A stretch of 16,271 bases of DNA from Pseudomonadota bacterium. Lineage in GTDB: Bacteria > Pseudomonadota > Alphaproteobacteria > Rhizobiales > Rhizobiaceae. The position numbers and the translations under genes were made by a program. The notes below the pieces were generated by a model. It was not told where the DNA came from. It did no database searches and saw only the letters and a program-made list of their open reading frames with translations. The first letter of the stretch is position 1; each line of letters starts with the position of its first letter. Positions 1 to 6,938 of the stretch are shown here, piece by piece. The stretch spans positions 1-16,271 of the forward strand of contig JAEWHN010000127.1 in assembly GCA_023387775.1 (NCBI GenBank). Direction: 5' to 3'.

Positions 1-1337
1 TGCGCGATCTGCACGCCCAGTGCCGCCGGCAGGCCGTAGCCCATCGTGCCGAGGCCGCCCGAGGTCATCCAATGGTGCGGCTTTTCGAAATGGAAGTGCT
101 GCGCCGCCCACATCTGGTGCTGCCCCACCTCGGTGGTGATGTAGGTGTCGCGATGCTTGGTCAACTCGTAAAGCCGCTGGATCGCATATTGCGGCATGAT
201 CACTTCGTCGTTCATCTTGAACGCCAGCGAGTCACGTGCGCGCCATTTGGCAATCTGCTCCCACCATGGATAGAGCGTCTTCTTGTCGGCCTTCACGGTC
301 GCACGCCACAGCCGCACCATGTCCTCCAGAACATGGCCGACATCGCCGATGATCGGAATATCGGCGCGGACGTTCTTGTTGATCGAGGACGGGTCGATGT
401 CGATGTGGATCTTCTTCGAGCCCGGAGAGAAGGCGTCGAGGCGGCCGGTGATGCGATCGTCGAAGCGCGCGCCGACGCACAGCATCACGTCGCAGTCATG
501 CATGGCCATGTTGGCTTCGTAGGTGCCGTGCATACCCAGCATGCCGAGCCAGTTCTTGCCCGATGCCGGATAGGCGCCAAGCCCCATCAGCGTCGAGGTG
601 ATCGGGAAGCCGGAGAGCTCGACCAGCTCGCGCAGCAGTTGGCTGGCCTCGAGGCCCGAATTGATGACGCCGCCGCCGGAATAGATGATCGGCCGCTTCG
701 CATTGGCCAGCAGTGCCACCGCGTCCTTGACCCGCTGCAGATCGGCCTGCACCTGCGGATGATAGCTGGTGCGCGGCGCCGTCTGCGGCGGGGTGTAGAT
801 GCCGCGCGCGAACTGCACGTCCTTCGGGATATCGACAACCACCGGGCCGGGACGGCCTGTCGTGGCGACGTGGAAGGCTTCATGCAGCGTGCGGGCGAGA
901 TCGTTGACGTCCTTCACCAGCCAGTTGTGCTTGGTGCATGGGCGGGTGATGCCAACGGTGTCGCATTCCTGGAAGGCGTCCGAGCCGATCAGCGATGTCG
1001 GCACCTGGCCGGTGATGCAGACCAGCGGGATCGAATCCATCAGCGCGTCCTGCAGCGGCGTGACGGCATTGGTGGCGCCGGGGCCGGAGGTCACCAGCAT
1101 CACGCCGGCCTTGCCGGTCGAGCGGGCATAGCCTTCGGCCGCGTGGCCGGCGCCCTGCTCGTGGCGCACCAGGATGTGCTCGACATCCTCCTGCTGGAAA
1201 AGCTCGTCATAGATGGGAAGAACCGCACCGCCCGGATATCCGAAGATATGCTTGACGCCATTGTCCTTCAGCGCCTGCACCACCATTTCGGCGCCTGTCA
1301 TTTCGCGCCGTCCGGTTTCGTTCTGTCCGTTGCTCAT
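1..1337 (-). CDS. ilvI: acetolactate synthase large subunit, biosynthetic (5' part only)
   Basis: This is the catalytic, thiamine-diphosphate-dependent subunit of acetohydroxyacid synthase, which condenses pyruvate with pyruvate or 2-ketobutyrate in the first common step of valine, leucine and isoleucine synthesis. The visible 445 residues begin MSNGQNETGR. They contain IFGYPGGAVLPIYD at about 31-44, HEQGAGHAAEGYA at 59-71 with the catalytic glutamate E60, and SGPGATN at 84-90. The sequence stops at TMGYGLPAALGVQIA, just before the expected GDG...N diphosphate/Mg motif, so roughly a quarter of the usual ~590 residues lies outside the left edge. ATG at 1337 follows a purine-rich stretch; an internal ATG (M13) is possible but less likely. 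The gene sits about 55 nt after an attenuator terminator and a branched-chain-rich leader peptide, which implies control by amino-acid supply. The small subunit gene (ilvH/ilvN) probably follows outside the window. The symbol could be ilvB or ilvI; the family call is firm. Confidence 0.96.
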   Translation of the reverse strand, partial: MSNGQNETGRREMTGAEMVVQALKDNGVKHIFGYPGGAVLPIYDELFQQEDVEHILVRHEQGAGHAAEGYARSTGKAGVMLVTSGPGATNAVTPLQDALMDSIPLVCITGQVPTSLIGSDAFQECDTVGITRPCTKHNWLVKDVNDLARTLHEAFHVATTGRPGPVVVDIPKDVQFARGIYTPPQTAPRTSYHPQVQADLQRVKDAVALLANAKRPIIYSGGGVINSGLEASQLLRELVELSGFPITSTLMGLGAYPASGKNWLGMLGMHGTYEANMAMHDCDVMLCVGARFDDRITGRLDAFSPGSKKIHIDIDPSSINKNVRADIPIIGDVGHVLEDMVRLWRATVKADKKTLYPWWEQIAKWRARDSLAFKMNDEVIMPQYAIQRLYELTKHRDTYITTEVGQHQMWAAQHFHFEKPHHWMTSGGLGTMGYGLPAALGVQIA

Positions 1338-1390
1338 CAGTCTGGTTCCGTCTCTTCCGCTTCAGCTTTGCCGTGGTATCGGTATTCTTG

Positions 1391-1418
1391 ACAATAAAAA
1401 AGGCCCCCGAGGGAGCCT
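1391..1418 (-). terminator. attenuator (intrinsic terminator) in the ilvI leader
   Basis: Read on the minus strand, AGGCTCCCTCGGGGGCCT folds into a 7-bp GC-rich hairpin (one T-G wobble, loop CTCG) followed directly by TTTTTTATT. This is a textbook Rho-independent terminator. It lies between the leader peptide stop and the ilvI ATG, so it can only act as a premature terminator for ilvI. Its position 33 nt after the leader stop codon fits transcription attenuation. Confidence 0.88.
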
Positions 1419-1424
1419 GTGTTT

Positions 1425-1472
1425 GCGCATGGGAGGACTTTGCCCGGCGGTTACACCGCCTTGCCCACGCGC
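1425..1472 (-). promoter_or_regulatory. ilv leader RNA stems upstream of the attenuator
   Basis: On the minus strand GCGCGTGGG (1472-1464, inside the leader ORF at the Arg-Arg-Val-Gly codons) can pair with CCCATGCGC (1433-1425) in nine pairs, one of them G-T. Nested inside is a perfect 5-bp hairpin, GGCGGTGTAACCGCC (1460-1446), that spans the leader stop codon. A ribosome stalled on the Leu/Ile/Val codons would cover the 5' arm, so this looks like the 1:2 stem of an attenuator. I could not assign a unique antiterminator; CCTCC (1437-1433) can pair with the GGGGG of the terminator arm, which is one candidate. Confidence 0.6.
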
Positions 1473-1504
1473 CTGCCTACGAGAATGAGTGCCAACTTGT
1501 TCAT
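1451..1504 (-). CDS. ilv operon leader peptide (17 aa, attenuation peptide)
   Basis: The short ORF reads MNKLALILVGRRVGKAV and ends with TAA at 1453-1451. Eight of the 16 residues after the initiator are Leu, Ile, Val or Ala, and LALILV is an uninterrupted hydrophobic, branched-chain run. That is the expected composition for a leader peptide that senses charged tRNAs for Leu, Ile and Val, the end products of the pathway started by the downstream ilvI. The stop codon lies in a small hairpin, and the intrinsic terminator follows before ilvI. No Shine-Dalgarno sequence precedes the ATG. The predicted transcription start is only 1-3 nt upstream, so translation is probably leaderless or nearly so. 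An in-frame ATG at 1516 (adding MSAS) exists but would overlap the -10 element, so I prefer 1504. Confidence 0.82.
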   Translation of the reverse strand: MNKLALILVGRRVGKAV

Positions 1505-1512
1505 CGAGGCGG

Positions 1513-1542
1513 ACATTAGGTGGGGATTCGGCCAGGTGTCAA
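1513..1542 (-). promoter_or_regulatory. promoter of the ilv leader/ilvI transcript
   Basis: On the minus strand a perfect TTGACA (1542-1537) is followed after 17 nt by CTAATG (1519-1514), or after 18 nt by TAATGT (1518-1513). This resembles the rhizobial housekeeping pattern CTTGAC-N17/18-CTATAT. The predicted start of transcription is near 1507-1505, immediately before the leader ATG at 1504. Confidence 0.6.
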
Positions 1543-1704
1543 CGCACAATTTTGGCACAGAGCGTCGGGAAATGCTGCCGCGGGCTGACTCCTCTACGGT
1601 TGAAGCCATTTCCTTAGTGCTTTCTGCACCATTTCGCCTCACCGCCGCTTAACCGCCATTCGCTAGGATGCCGCGCAGGGAATGCCAGGGGGCCAGAGCC
1701 GACA

Positions 1705-3525
1705 ATGTTCATCGACCGCGAAAAATCCGGCGGAGAAGCCATTTCGCAGGAACGCCGCGAGGATGCCCAGCCGGACGCGCGCGTGCTGGGTCATGTCGTG
1801 CATTGCGACGGTGCCCGCGCCACCATCGCCGCCTTCGCTGAGGCGGACGAAGGCACGCTCTCCGGCCTCTGGACCGTCGGCCGGATCATCTCGATCAATC
1901 TAGGCAATGCACGCACGGTAGGCCTCGTCTACGCAGTGGGCAGGCCTGACCGCGTGTGGAGCGAAGAGGGCCCCAACCCCATCGAAGTCAGTGTCGAGCT
2001 GATCGGCGAGGTTCGCGACGGCCCGGCAAACGGCGCGCCCGTCTTCGACCGCGGCATCACCGTCTATCCGCATATCGGTGCGGTTGCCCACCGCATCCGC
2101 TCGCGCGACCTGCAGGCAGTCTACGATCTGGCGGGGCGCAAGTCCGTCACCATCGGCCAGCTCTCGCAGGACGAAACGATCAACGCCTGCATCGCCGTCG
2201 AGGACACGCTGTCACGCCATTTCGCCGTCGTCGGCACCACGGGCGTGGGCAAGTCGACGGCCGTGTCGCTATTGTTGCGCAAGACCATCGAAGCAAGGCC
2301 CGACCTGCGCGTTCTCATCATGGACCCGCACAACGAGTTCGCCGAGGCCCTGCCCGAACACAGCGTCAGGATAGACACCGCCACGCTCGACCTGCCCTTC
2401 TGGCTGTTCCGGCTGGAAGAATTCGCCGAGGTGCTGTTTCGCGGGCGCGAGGTCGAGGCGGAAGAACTCGACGTGCTGCGCGACCTCATTCCGCAGGCCA
2501 AGAACCTCTATCGCAATCCCAACGCCGGCACCTTCCTGCGCCGTGGCGCCGATGCGCTCACCGCAGACACGCCGGTTCCCTACCGCATGGCCGACCTGAT
2601 CAAGCAGATCGACGAGCGCATGGGCATGCTGGAGAGCAAGAACGACCGCCCCGTCTACCGCGCCCTGAAGACGCGCATCGAATCGGCCGTGGCCGATCCG
2701 CGCTATCGCTTCATGTTCAATTCGCGGCTGATCGAGGACACGATCCACCAGACCATCGGCAACATCTTCCGCATTCCGCATGGCGGCCGCCCCATCACCT
2801 GCTTCGAGATGGCGGGCCTGCCTTCCGAAGTGGTCAATGCGGTCTGCTCCGTCCTGGCCCGCCTCGCCTTCGACCTGGCGCTGTGGAGCGAAGGCAAGCT
2901 GCGGCTGCTGATCCTGTGCGAGGAAGCGCACCGCTACATGCCGGCCGATACGCGGCTCGGCTTCGCGCCGACGCGGCACGCGCTGTCGCGCATCGCCAAG
3001 GAAGGCCGCAAATATGGCTGCTATCTCGGCATCGTCACCCAGCGGCCGGGCGAGCTCGACCCGACCATCCTGTCGCAATGCTCCACTATCTTCGCCATGC
3101 GGCTCGCCAACGATCAGGACCAGCAGATCATCCGCTCAGCCATCGCCGATTCCTCCGCATCGACGCTGTCGTTCCTGTCGTCGATGGGCCAGCGCGAGGC
3201 GATCGCCTTTGGCGAAGGCGTGGCCACCACCATGCGGCTCAAGTTCGAGCGGCTGCCGCAGAGCCTCATCCCCGGCGCCCACAAGCGCCGCACCGAGGGC
3301 GCGGCGGCTGCCGAAGGCGATGTTGATCTTGCCTTGATCGTGGAAAGGCTGCGCAACGTGCCGCGCCCTCAGCAGGCGCTCGGCTTTGCCGAAACCGTCG
3401 ACGTCCAGTTCCAAGCCGGAGATCCCGGCTTCAGGAAGTCCACGCCGGCACCAGTCCCCGAGGACCTGGATGTCAGCTTCGGCCTCAAGCCGACGACCTT
3501 CGGGCTTCGCCCCCGTTCGGACTGA
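1705..3525 (+). CDS. HerA-type (FtsK/HerA family) P-loop ATPase, DUF87/HAS-barrel
   Basis: The 606-residue protein is a HerA-like ATPase, a family of hexameric DNA translocases that often works with a nuclease in end resection or in defence. The N-terminus, about 26-110, looks like a HAS-barrel (VLGHVVHCDG... VGRIISINLG). Walker A is GTTGVGKST at 177-185, followed by VLIMDPHNEFAEAL, a typical HerA segment. Walker B is LLILCEEAHRYMP from about 401, and the HerA-type IAKEGRKYGCYLGIVTQRP follows. The last ~90 residues are variable and probably disordered. The ATG at 1705 follows a G-rich stretch (CCAGGGGGCCAGAGCC). It is transcribed alone: divergent from ilvI, convergent with the GGDEF gene. No NurA, DUF4297, Sir2 or other nuclease gene is adjacent. 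The family is clear; the cellular role is not known to me. Confidence 0.9.
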   Translation: MFIDREKSGGEAISQERREDAQPDARVLGHVVHCDGARATIAAFAEADEGTLSGLWTVGRIISINLGNARTVGLVYAVGRPDRVWSEEGPNPIEVSVELIGEVRDGPANGAPVFDRGITVYPHIGAVAHRIRSRDLQAVYDLAGRKSVTIGQLSQDETINACIAVEDTLSRHFAVVGTTGVGKSTAVSLLLRKTIEARPDLRVLIMDPHNEFAEALPEHSVRIDTATLDLPFWLFRLEEFAEVLFRGREVEAEELDVLRDLIPQAKNLYRNPNAGTFLRRGADALTADTPVPYRMADLIKQIDERMGMLESKNDRPVYRALKTRIESAVADPRYRFMFNSRLIEDTIHQTIGNIFRIPHGGRPITCFEMAGLPSEVVNAVCSVLARLAFDLALWSEGKLRLLILCEEAHRYMPADTRLGFAPTRHALSRIAKEGRKYGCYLGIVTQRPGELDPTILSQCSTIFAMRLANDQDQQIIRSAIADSSASTLSFLSSMGQREAIAFGEGVATTMRLKFERLPQSLIPGAHKRRTEGAAAAEGDVDLALIVERLRNVPRPQQALGFAETVDVQFQAGDPGFRKSTPAPVPEDLDVSFGLKPTTFGLRPRSD

Positions 3526-3575
3526 CGGGCCGAGCGCCTCAAGCGTCATGGCTCGCGGCCGGATTCCCCGCCCTC

Positions 3576-4430
3576 TCAGGCGCAGACGCGGTTCCGGCCT
3601 TCTCTCTTGGCGTGATAAAGCTGCTTGTCGGCGCGCCGGAAGAATTCCTCGGCCGCTTCCTTGCGGTCCCACACCGCCAGCCCGACGCTGGCAGTGACTC
3701 TCAGCCGGACATTGCCCGACAGGATCGTCTGGGAAGCGATGGCCTTGCGGATGCGCTCGGCAAACCTCACCAGCTTTTCGGCATCCATGTCGGGCGCCAC
3801 CACGGCAAACTCCTCGCCGCCCAGGCGGGCAACCACGTCGTGGAAACGGGTCATGTCGCCAAGGCATCTGGCCACTGCGCGCAGCACCTCGTCGCCAATG
3901 TCGTGCCCGTGCGTGTCGTTGACCTGCTTGAAATGATCGAGGTCGAGGATCATCAGCCCCACCGGCTTGTCGATGCGCCCGAATTCCGAAAGATATTCCT
4001 TCAACGCCTCGTCGAAATAGCGCCGGTTCTGCATGCCCGTCAGGCCGTCCGTCAGCGCCGCGTGCTCCAGGGTCTCGGAGCGCGCGCTGAGCGAGGCGGT
4101 CATGGCACGCAGCTTGCCGCCCTCCTTCACCTGCGTACGGATCTGCGGATAGATGAAGAACACGCCGAAGAACAGCGCGGTGATCACCAGCACCGCTGTC
4201 AAGAACAGCAACTGCGAAAGATAGGCCACGCTTTCAATATGCTCTGGCTGGAACAGCGTCGCGTCCCCGCTATGCAGCACGTTATAGGCGTGCAAGGTCA
4301 CGCCGCCAGCCGCAAGGATCACGGTGATCAGTACGAAGAACGCCGATTCCGACTGGTGGAAACGCATGGACCTCCCGCTGGTGATATCAGTTCCGGAATC
4401 CGGAACGACCGTCGACTCAGGTTGTGCCAT
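3576..4430 (-). CDS. membrane-bound GGDEF diguanylate cyclase
   Basis: The 284-residue protein should make cyclic di-GMP from two GTP at the inner membrane. Two hydrophobic segments lie at about 30-50 and 72-94, leaving a short periplasmic loop of ~20 residues, too small for a classical sensor domain. A linker at 96-122 (probable coiled coil) leads to a GGDEF domain from about 124 to 284. The domain starts with the usual DGLTGMQNRRYFDEAL and has the metal-site ILDLDHFKQVND (161-172). The signature is GGEEF (204-208), an active variant. The inhibitory I-site RxxD is present as RFHD (195-198), exactly five residues before it, which predicts product feedback inhibition. There is no EAL domain. 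The gene is 80 nt downstream of miaA on the same strand; the gap contains a short perfect inverted repeat. ATG at 4430 follows TAAGG; M22 is an alternative start. Confidence 0.94.
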   Translation of the reverse strand: MAQPESTVVPDSGTDITSGRSMRFHQSESAFFVLITVILAAGGVTLHAYNVLHSGDATLFQPEHIESVAYLSQLLFLTAVLVITALFFGVFFIYPQIRTQVKEGGKLRAMTASLSARSETLEHAALTDGLTGMQNRRYFDEALKEYLSEFGRIDKPVGLMILDLDHFKQVNDTHGHDIGDEVLRAVARCLGDMTRFHDVVARLGGEEFAVVAPDMDAEKLVRFAERIRKAIASQTILSGNVRLRVTASVGLAVWDRKEAAEEFFRRADKQLYHAKREGRNRVCA

Positions 4431-4458
4431 ATCGGGCCTTACGGTCGGTTAATCCGAT

Positions 4459-4471
4459 CGGCTAAAAGCCG
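4459..4471. repeat. 13-bp perfect inverted repeat between miaA and the GGDEF gene
   Basis: CGGCTAAAAGCCG forms a perfect 5-bp stem with a 3-nt loop. The adjoining CCGATCGG (4454-4461) is itself self-complementary and can pair imperfectly with CGGTCGG at 4442-4448. No T-tract follows on the minus strand, so it is a poor terminator candidate. It could be an operator or an mRNA processing site between the two genes. Confidence 0.35.
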
Positions 4472-4510
4472 AGTATTTTCCGCCGCTTGACTTTCCGCCA
4501 TGTCTTCGGT

Positions 4511-5401
4511 TCAGGCCATGGCGGCCGCACCGGCGATGCGTTCCCACTCCGGTCCGAACTGGTTTCGGAACCATGTCGACTGGCGCTTGGCATATTGCCG
4601 GGTGGCGATCTTGGCGCGCTCTATCGCCTCGGCAAACGCCCTCTCGCCGGCGTCCGCGGCCTGCAGCTCGCGCACGCCGATGGCCTTCATCGCCGGCAGC
4701 GCCGGGTCGAGCCTCATCGCTGCCAGCGCCCGCACTTCCTCCAGCGCTCCGGCCTCCAGCATGCGGTCGAAGCGCGCATCGATGCGGCGCACAAGCTCGC
4801 CGCGATCGGGCTCGATCACGATGCAACGGGCCGTCTCCCTGTCCACCAACGCGCCGCCGCGCTCGCTCTGCCATGCCAGCATGGAGCGGCCGGAAGCGTC
4901 CAGAACCTCCAGCGCCCGCAGTATGCGCTGGCTGTCGCCCGGCTTCAGGCGCAGGGCCATCTCCGGGTCGCGTTCGCCGAGGATGCGGTGCAGCGCCACC
5001 GCGCCTTCGTCGGCCATGCGGCCACGCCAGCCCTCGCGGATCGCGGGCGGAATGTCGGGCATGTTCGAAATCCCCTCCGTCAGCGCACGAAAATAGAGGC
5101 CAGTGCCGCCGACGAAGATCGGCACCTTTCCCTCAAGGCGGCCCTCCGCCACCAGCTCGCCCACATCCCGCAGCCAGGCGCCGGTGGAATAGAGCGTCGC
5201 CGGCGAAACGTGCCCGTAAAGAAAATGCGGCGCGCGGGCCTGGTCCTCGGCGCTAGGGCGCGCGGTCAGCACGTCCAGAACCGAATAGACCTGCATGGAA
5301 TCGGCGTTGACGATCACGCCGCCTTTGTCGATGGCGAGGTCCAGCGCCAGCGCCGACTTGCCGCTGGCCGTCGGCCCGGCTATCAGGATCGCATCCTTCA
5401 C
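4511..5401 (-). CDS. miaA: tRNA dimethylallyltransferase
   Basis: MiaA adds a dimethylallyl group to N6 of A37 in tRNAs that read codons starting with U. The P-loop GPTASGKS is at 9-16, the conserved DSMQVY that binds the substrate base is at 34-39, and GGTGLYFRAL begins at 98. The C-terminal part keeps RQYAKRQSTWFRNQ, typical of the family. Length 296 residues matches the usual ~300. I chose the GTG at 5401 because AAGGCGGTGAG lies at ideal spacing upstream. An in-frame ATG at 5437 would add 12 residues (MGNSGKCEGGER) but has only a weak, badly spaced ribosome-binding site; with it the start codon would overlap that of serB on the other strand. The gene is divergent from serB and is followed on the same strand by the diguanylate cyclase. 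Confidence 0.95.
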   Translation of the reverse strand: MKDAILIAGPTASGKSALALDLAIDKGGVIVNADSMQVYSVLDVLTARPSAEDQARAPHFLYGHVSPATLYSTGAWLRDVGELVAEGRLEGKVPIFVGGTGLYFRALTEGISNMPDIPPAIREGWRGRMADEGAVALHRILGERDPEMALRLKPGDSQRILRALEVLDASGRSMLAWQSERGGALVDRETARCIVIEPDRGELVRRIDARFDRMLEAGALEEVRALAAMRLDPALPAMKAIGVRELQAADAGERAFAEAIERAKIATRQYAKRQSTWFRNQFGPEWERIAGAAAMA

Positions 5402-5435
5402 GCGCTCACCGCCTTCGCATTTGCCGGAATTTCCC

Positions 5436-6323
5436 ATGCCGCTCGTCGCCACCCTCATTTCGCACCCGGCCCAGCGCCGTCTTTCGCACTCGCTCGCGAA
5501 TATGGCCTCGCAGGCCGTCGGTGCAAGCTCCCTTCGCTGGCTTGCCGAGGAAATCGCCTGCGACCTGATCCTGCCCGACGCAGCCGACCGCGAAACCGCA
5601 CAGGCGCGCTTGCGCGAGGCGCTGGCCTCCGAGCCTATCGACGTTGCAGTGCAGGAGGCCGCCGGCCGCGCCAAGAAGATCCTGCTTGCCGATATGGACT
5701 CCACCATGATCGACCAGGAATGCATCGACGAGTTGGCCGACGAGATCGGCGTGAAGGAGCACGTCGCAGCCATCACCGCGCGTTCGATGAACGGCGAGAT
5801 TGCTTTTGAACCGGCCCTGCGCGAGCGCGTCGCCCTTCTCAAGGGGCTCGACGCCGCCGTCATCGAGCGCATCATCAGCGGACGGCTGACGCTCGCCTCG
5901 GGCGGGCGCCAGCTGGTTGCCACCATGCGCGCCCATGGCGCCTACACGGTGCTGGTTTCCGGCGGCTTCGACGTCTTCACCTCGCGCATCGGAGCCAAGC
6001 TCGGCTTCGACGAGCACCGCGCCAACCGGCTCATCGAGGTTGACGGCCGCCTCACCGGCGAGGTGGTGGAGCCCATCCTCGGCCGCGCGGCCAAAGCCGA
6101 TGCGCTGCTCGACGTCTCCGCCCGCCTCGGCCTCTCGCCGGCGGATGCCATCGCCGTCGGCGACGGCGCCAACGATCTCGACATGATCCATCTTGCCGGC
6201 ACCGGCGTGGCGCTGCACGCCAAACCTGCAGTCGCCGCCGAGGCGCGGGTGCGCATCGACCATGCCGACCTCACTGCCCTTCTTTATCTGCAGGGCTATA
6301 GCCAGAAGGATTTCGCCACTTGA
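5436..6323 (+). CDS. serB: phosphoserine phosphatase
   Basis: SerB catalyses the last step of serine synthesis, hydrolysing O-phosphoserine. It belongs to the HAD superfamily: motif I is DMDST at 86-90 with nucleophile D86 and general acid D88, motif II is SGG at 175-177, the motif III lysine is about K220, and motif IV is GDGANDLDM at 242-250. The first ~75 residues form a degenerate ACT-like N-terminal domain. Length 295 residues is normal for alphaproteobacterial SerB. The ATG at 5436 is the first in frame that starts a conserved-looking sequence (MPLVATLISHP), with GGAA about 8 nt upstream. It is divergent from miaA with at most 34 bp between them, so the two promoters must lie inside each other's coding or leader regions. 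The following acetyltransferase gene overlaps its stop codon. Confidence 0.96.
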   Translation: MPLVATLISHPAQRRLSHSLANMASQAVGASSLRWLAEEIACDLILPDAADRETAQARLREALASEPIDVAVQEAAGRAKKILLADMDSTMIDQECIDELADEIGVKEHVAAITARSMNGEIAFEPALRERVALLKGLDAAVIERIISGRLTLASGGRQLVATMRAHGAYTVLVSGGFDVFTSRIGAKLGFDEHRANRLIEVDGRLTGEVVEPILGRAAKADALLDVSARLGLSPADAIAVGDGANDLDMIHLAGTGVALHAKPAVAAEARVRIDHADLTALLYLQGYSQKDFAT

Positions 6324-6892
6324 AGCCGATCCGCACCGAGCGTCTTTTGTTGCGCAACTGGGAAGAGCGCGACCGCGACCTGTTCCACCGCATCAACTCC
6401 GACGACAAGGTGATGGAATTCTTCCCCTTCCGCCGTGACCGCGCCCAGGCCGACGCGGTAATGGACAGGATGCGCGCCGAGATTGAAGCGCAGGGCTATG
6501 GCTGGTCGGCGGTCGAAATTGCTGACTCCGCCGAATGCATCGGCTTCGTCGGGCTGCACGACGCGGAGATCGAACCCGTCGTGCCGCCGGGCTCGATCGA
6601 GATCGGCTGGCGGCTCGCGCCGGAATTCTGGGGCTTCGGCTATGTCACCGAAGCCGCTTGCGCCCTGCTCGACTTCGGCTTCAGCCAACTCGGCAAGGAA
6701 GAGATCATCTCCTTTGCCGTGGCCGGCAATATGCGTTCCACCGCGGTGATGGAACGTCTGGGCATGCGTCGCGATCCGGCCGCCGATTTCGACAACCCAA
6801 ACGTGCCCGATACCCACCCGCAATTGAAGCGGCACGTGCTCTACCGCATGACCCACGCGGGCTGGCGAGTGAAAAAAGGGGCGGCCCGCTAG
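6320..6892 (+). CDS. GNAT family N-acetyltransferase (RimJ/RimL-like)
   Basis: The 190-residue protein belongs to the Acetyltransf_3 branch of GNAT enzymes, which use acetyl-CoA to acylate ribosomal protein N-termini, amino sugars, antibiotics or other amines. Visible landmarks are IRTERLLLRNWEERD at the N-terminus, IEIGWRLAPEFWGFGYVTEAA in the middle (the acetyl-CoA-binding strand-loop region) and a late NMRSTAVMERLGM, the usual C-terminal family signature. The start is TTG at 6320, whose last two bases form part of the serB stop TGA (TTGA overlap); AGAAGGAT sits 8-9 nt upstream. This arrangement implies translational coupling to serB. The stop codon lies within the downstream terminator hairpin. 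The substrate cannot be told from sequence; a link to serine metabolism is only suggested by position. Confidence 0.9.
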   Translation: MKPIRTERLLLRNWEERDRDLFHRINSDDKVMEFFPFRRDRAQADAVMDRMRAEIEAQGYGWSAVEIADSAECIGFVGLHDAEIEPVVPPGSIEIGWRLAPEFWGFGYVTEAACALLDFGFSQLGKEEIISFAVAGNMRSTAVMERLGMRRDPAADFDNPNVPDTHPQLKRHVLYRMTHAGWRVKKGAAR

Positions 6893-6903
6893 CCGCCCCT
6901 TTT
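6874..6903. terminator. bidirectional intrinsic terminator between the GNAT gene and degP
   Basis: AAAAGGGGCGGC (6874-6885) pairs perfectly with GCCGCCCCTTTT (6892-6903) around the six-base loop CCGCTA. On the plus strand the hairpin ends in TTTT; on the minus strand it runs into six T. It can therefore terminate both converging transcripts. The left arm encodes the last residues of the acetyltransferase (KKGAAR), and its TAG stop is at 6890-6892. Confidence 0.9.
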
Positions 6904-6938
6904 CGTTTTCCTTCAAAGACTTGCCGGGGTTTGCGGAA

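Noticed and set aside
72..1391. Long plus-strand open frame opposite ilvI
   Set aside because: It is the shadow of the high-GC ilvI coding strand; the minus-strand product is an unmistakable acetolactate synthase, and the plus-strand product has no family-like sequence.
1956..3326. 456-codon plus-strand frame inside the HerA-type gene
   Set aside because: It is a +2-shifted Arg/His/Pro-rich frame fully inside the ATPase gene, with no ribosome-binding site.
3528..3560. Possible terminator between the HerA gene and the GGDEF gene
   Set aside because: The stem GGCCGAGC/GCTCGCGGCC is bulged and no T-run follows on either strand, so I did not annotate it as a terminator.
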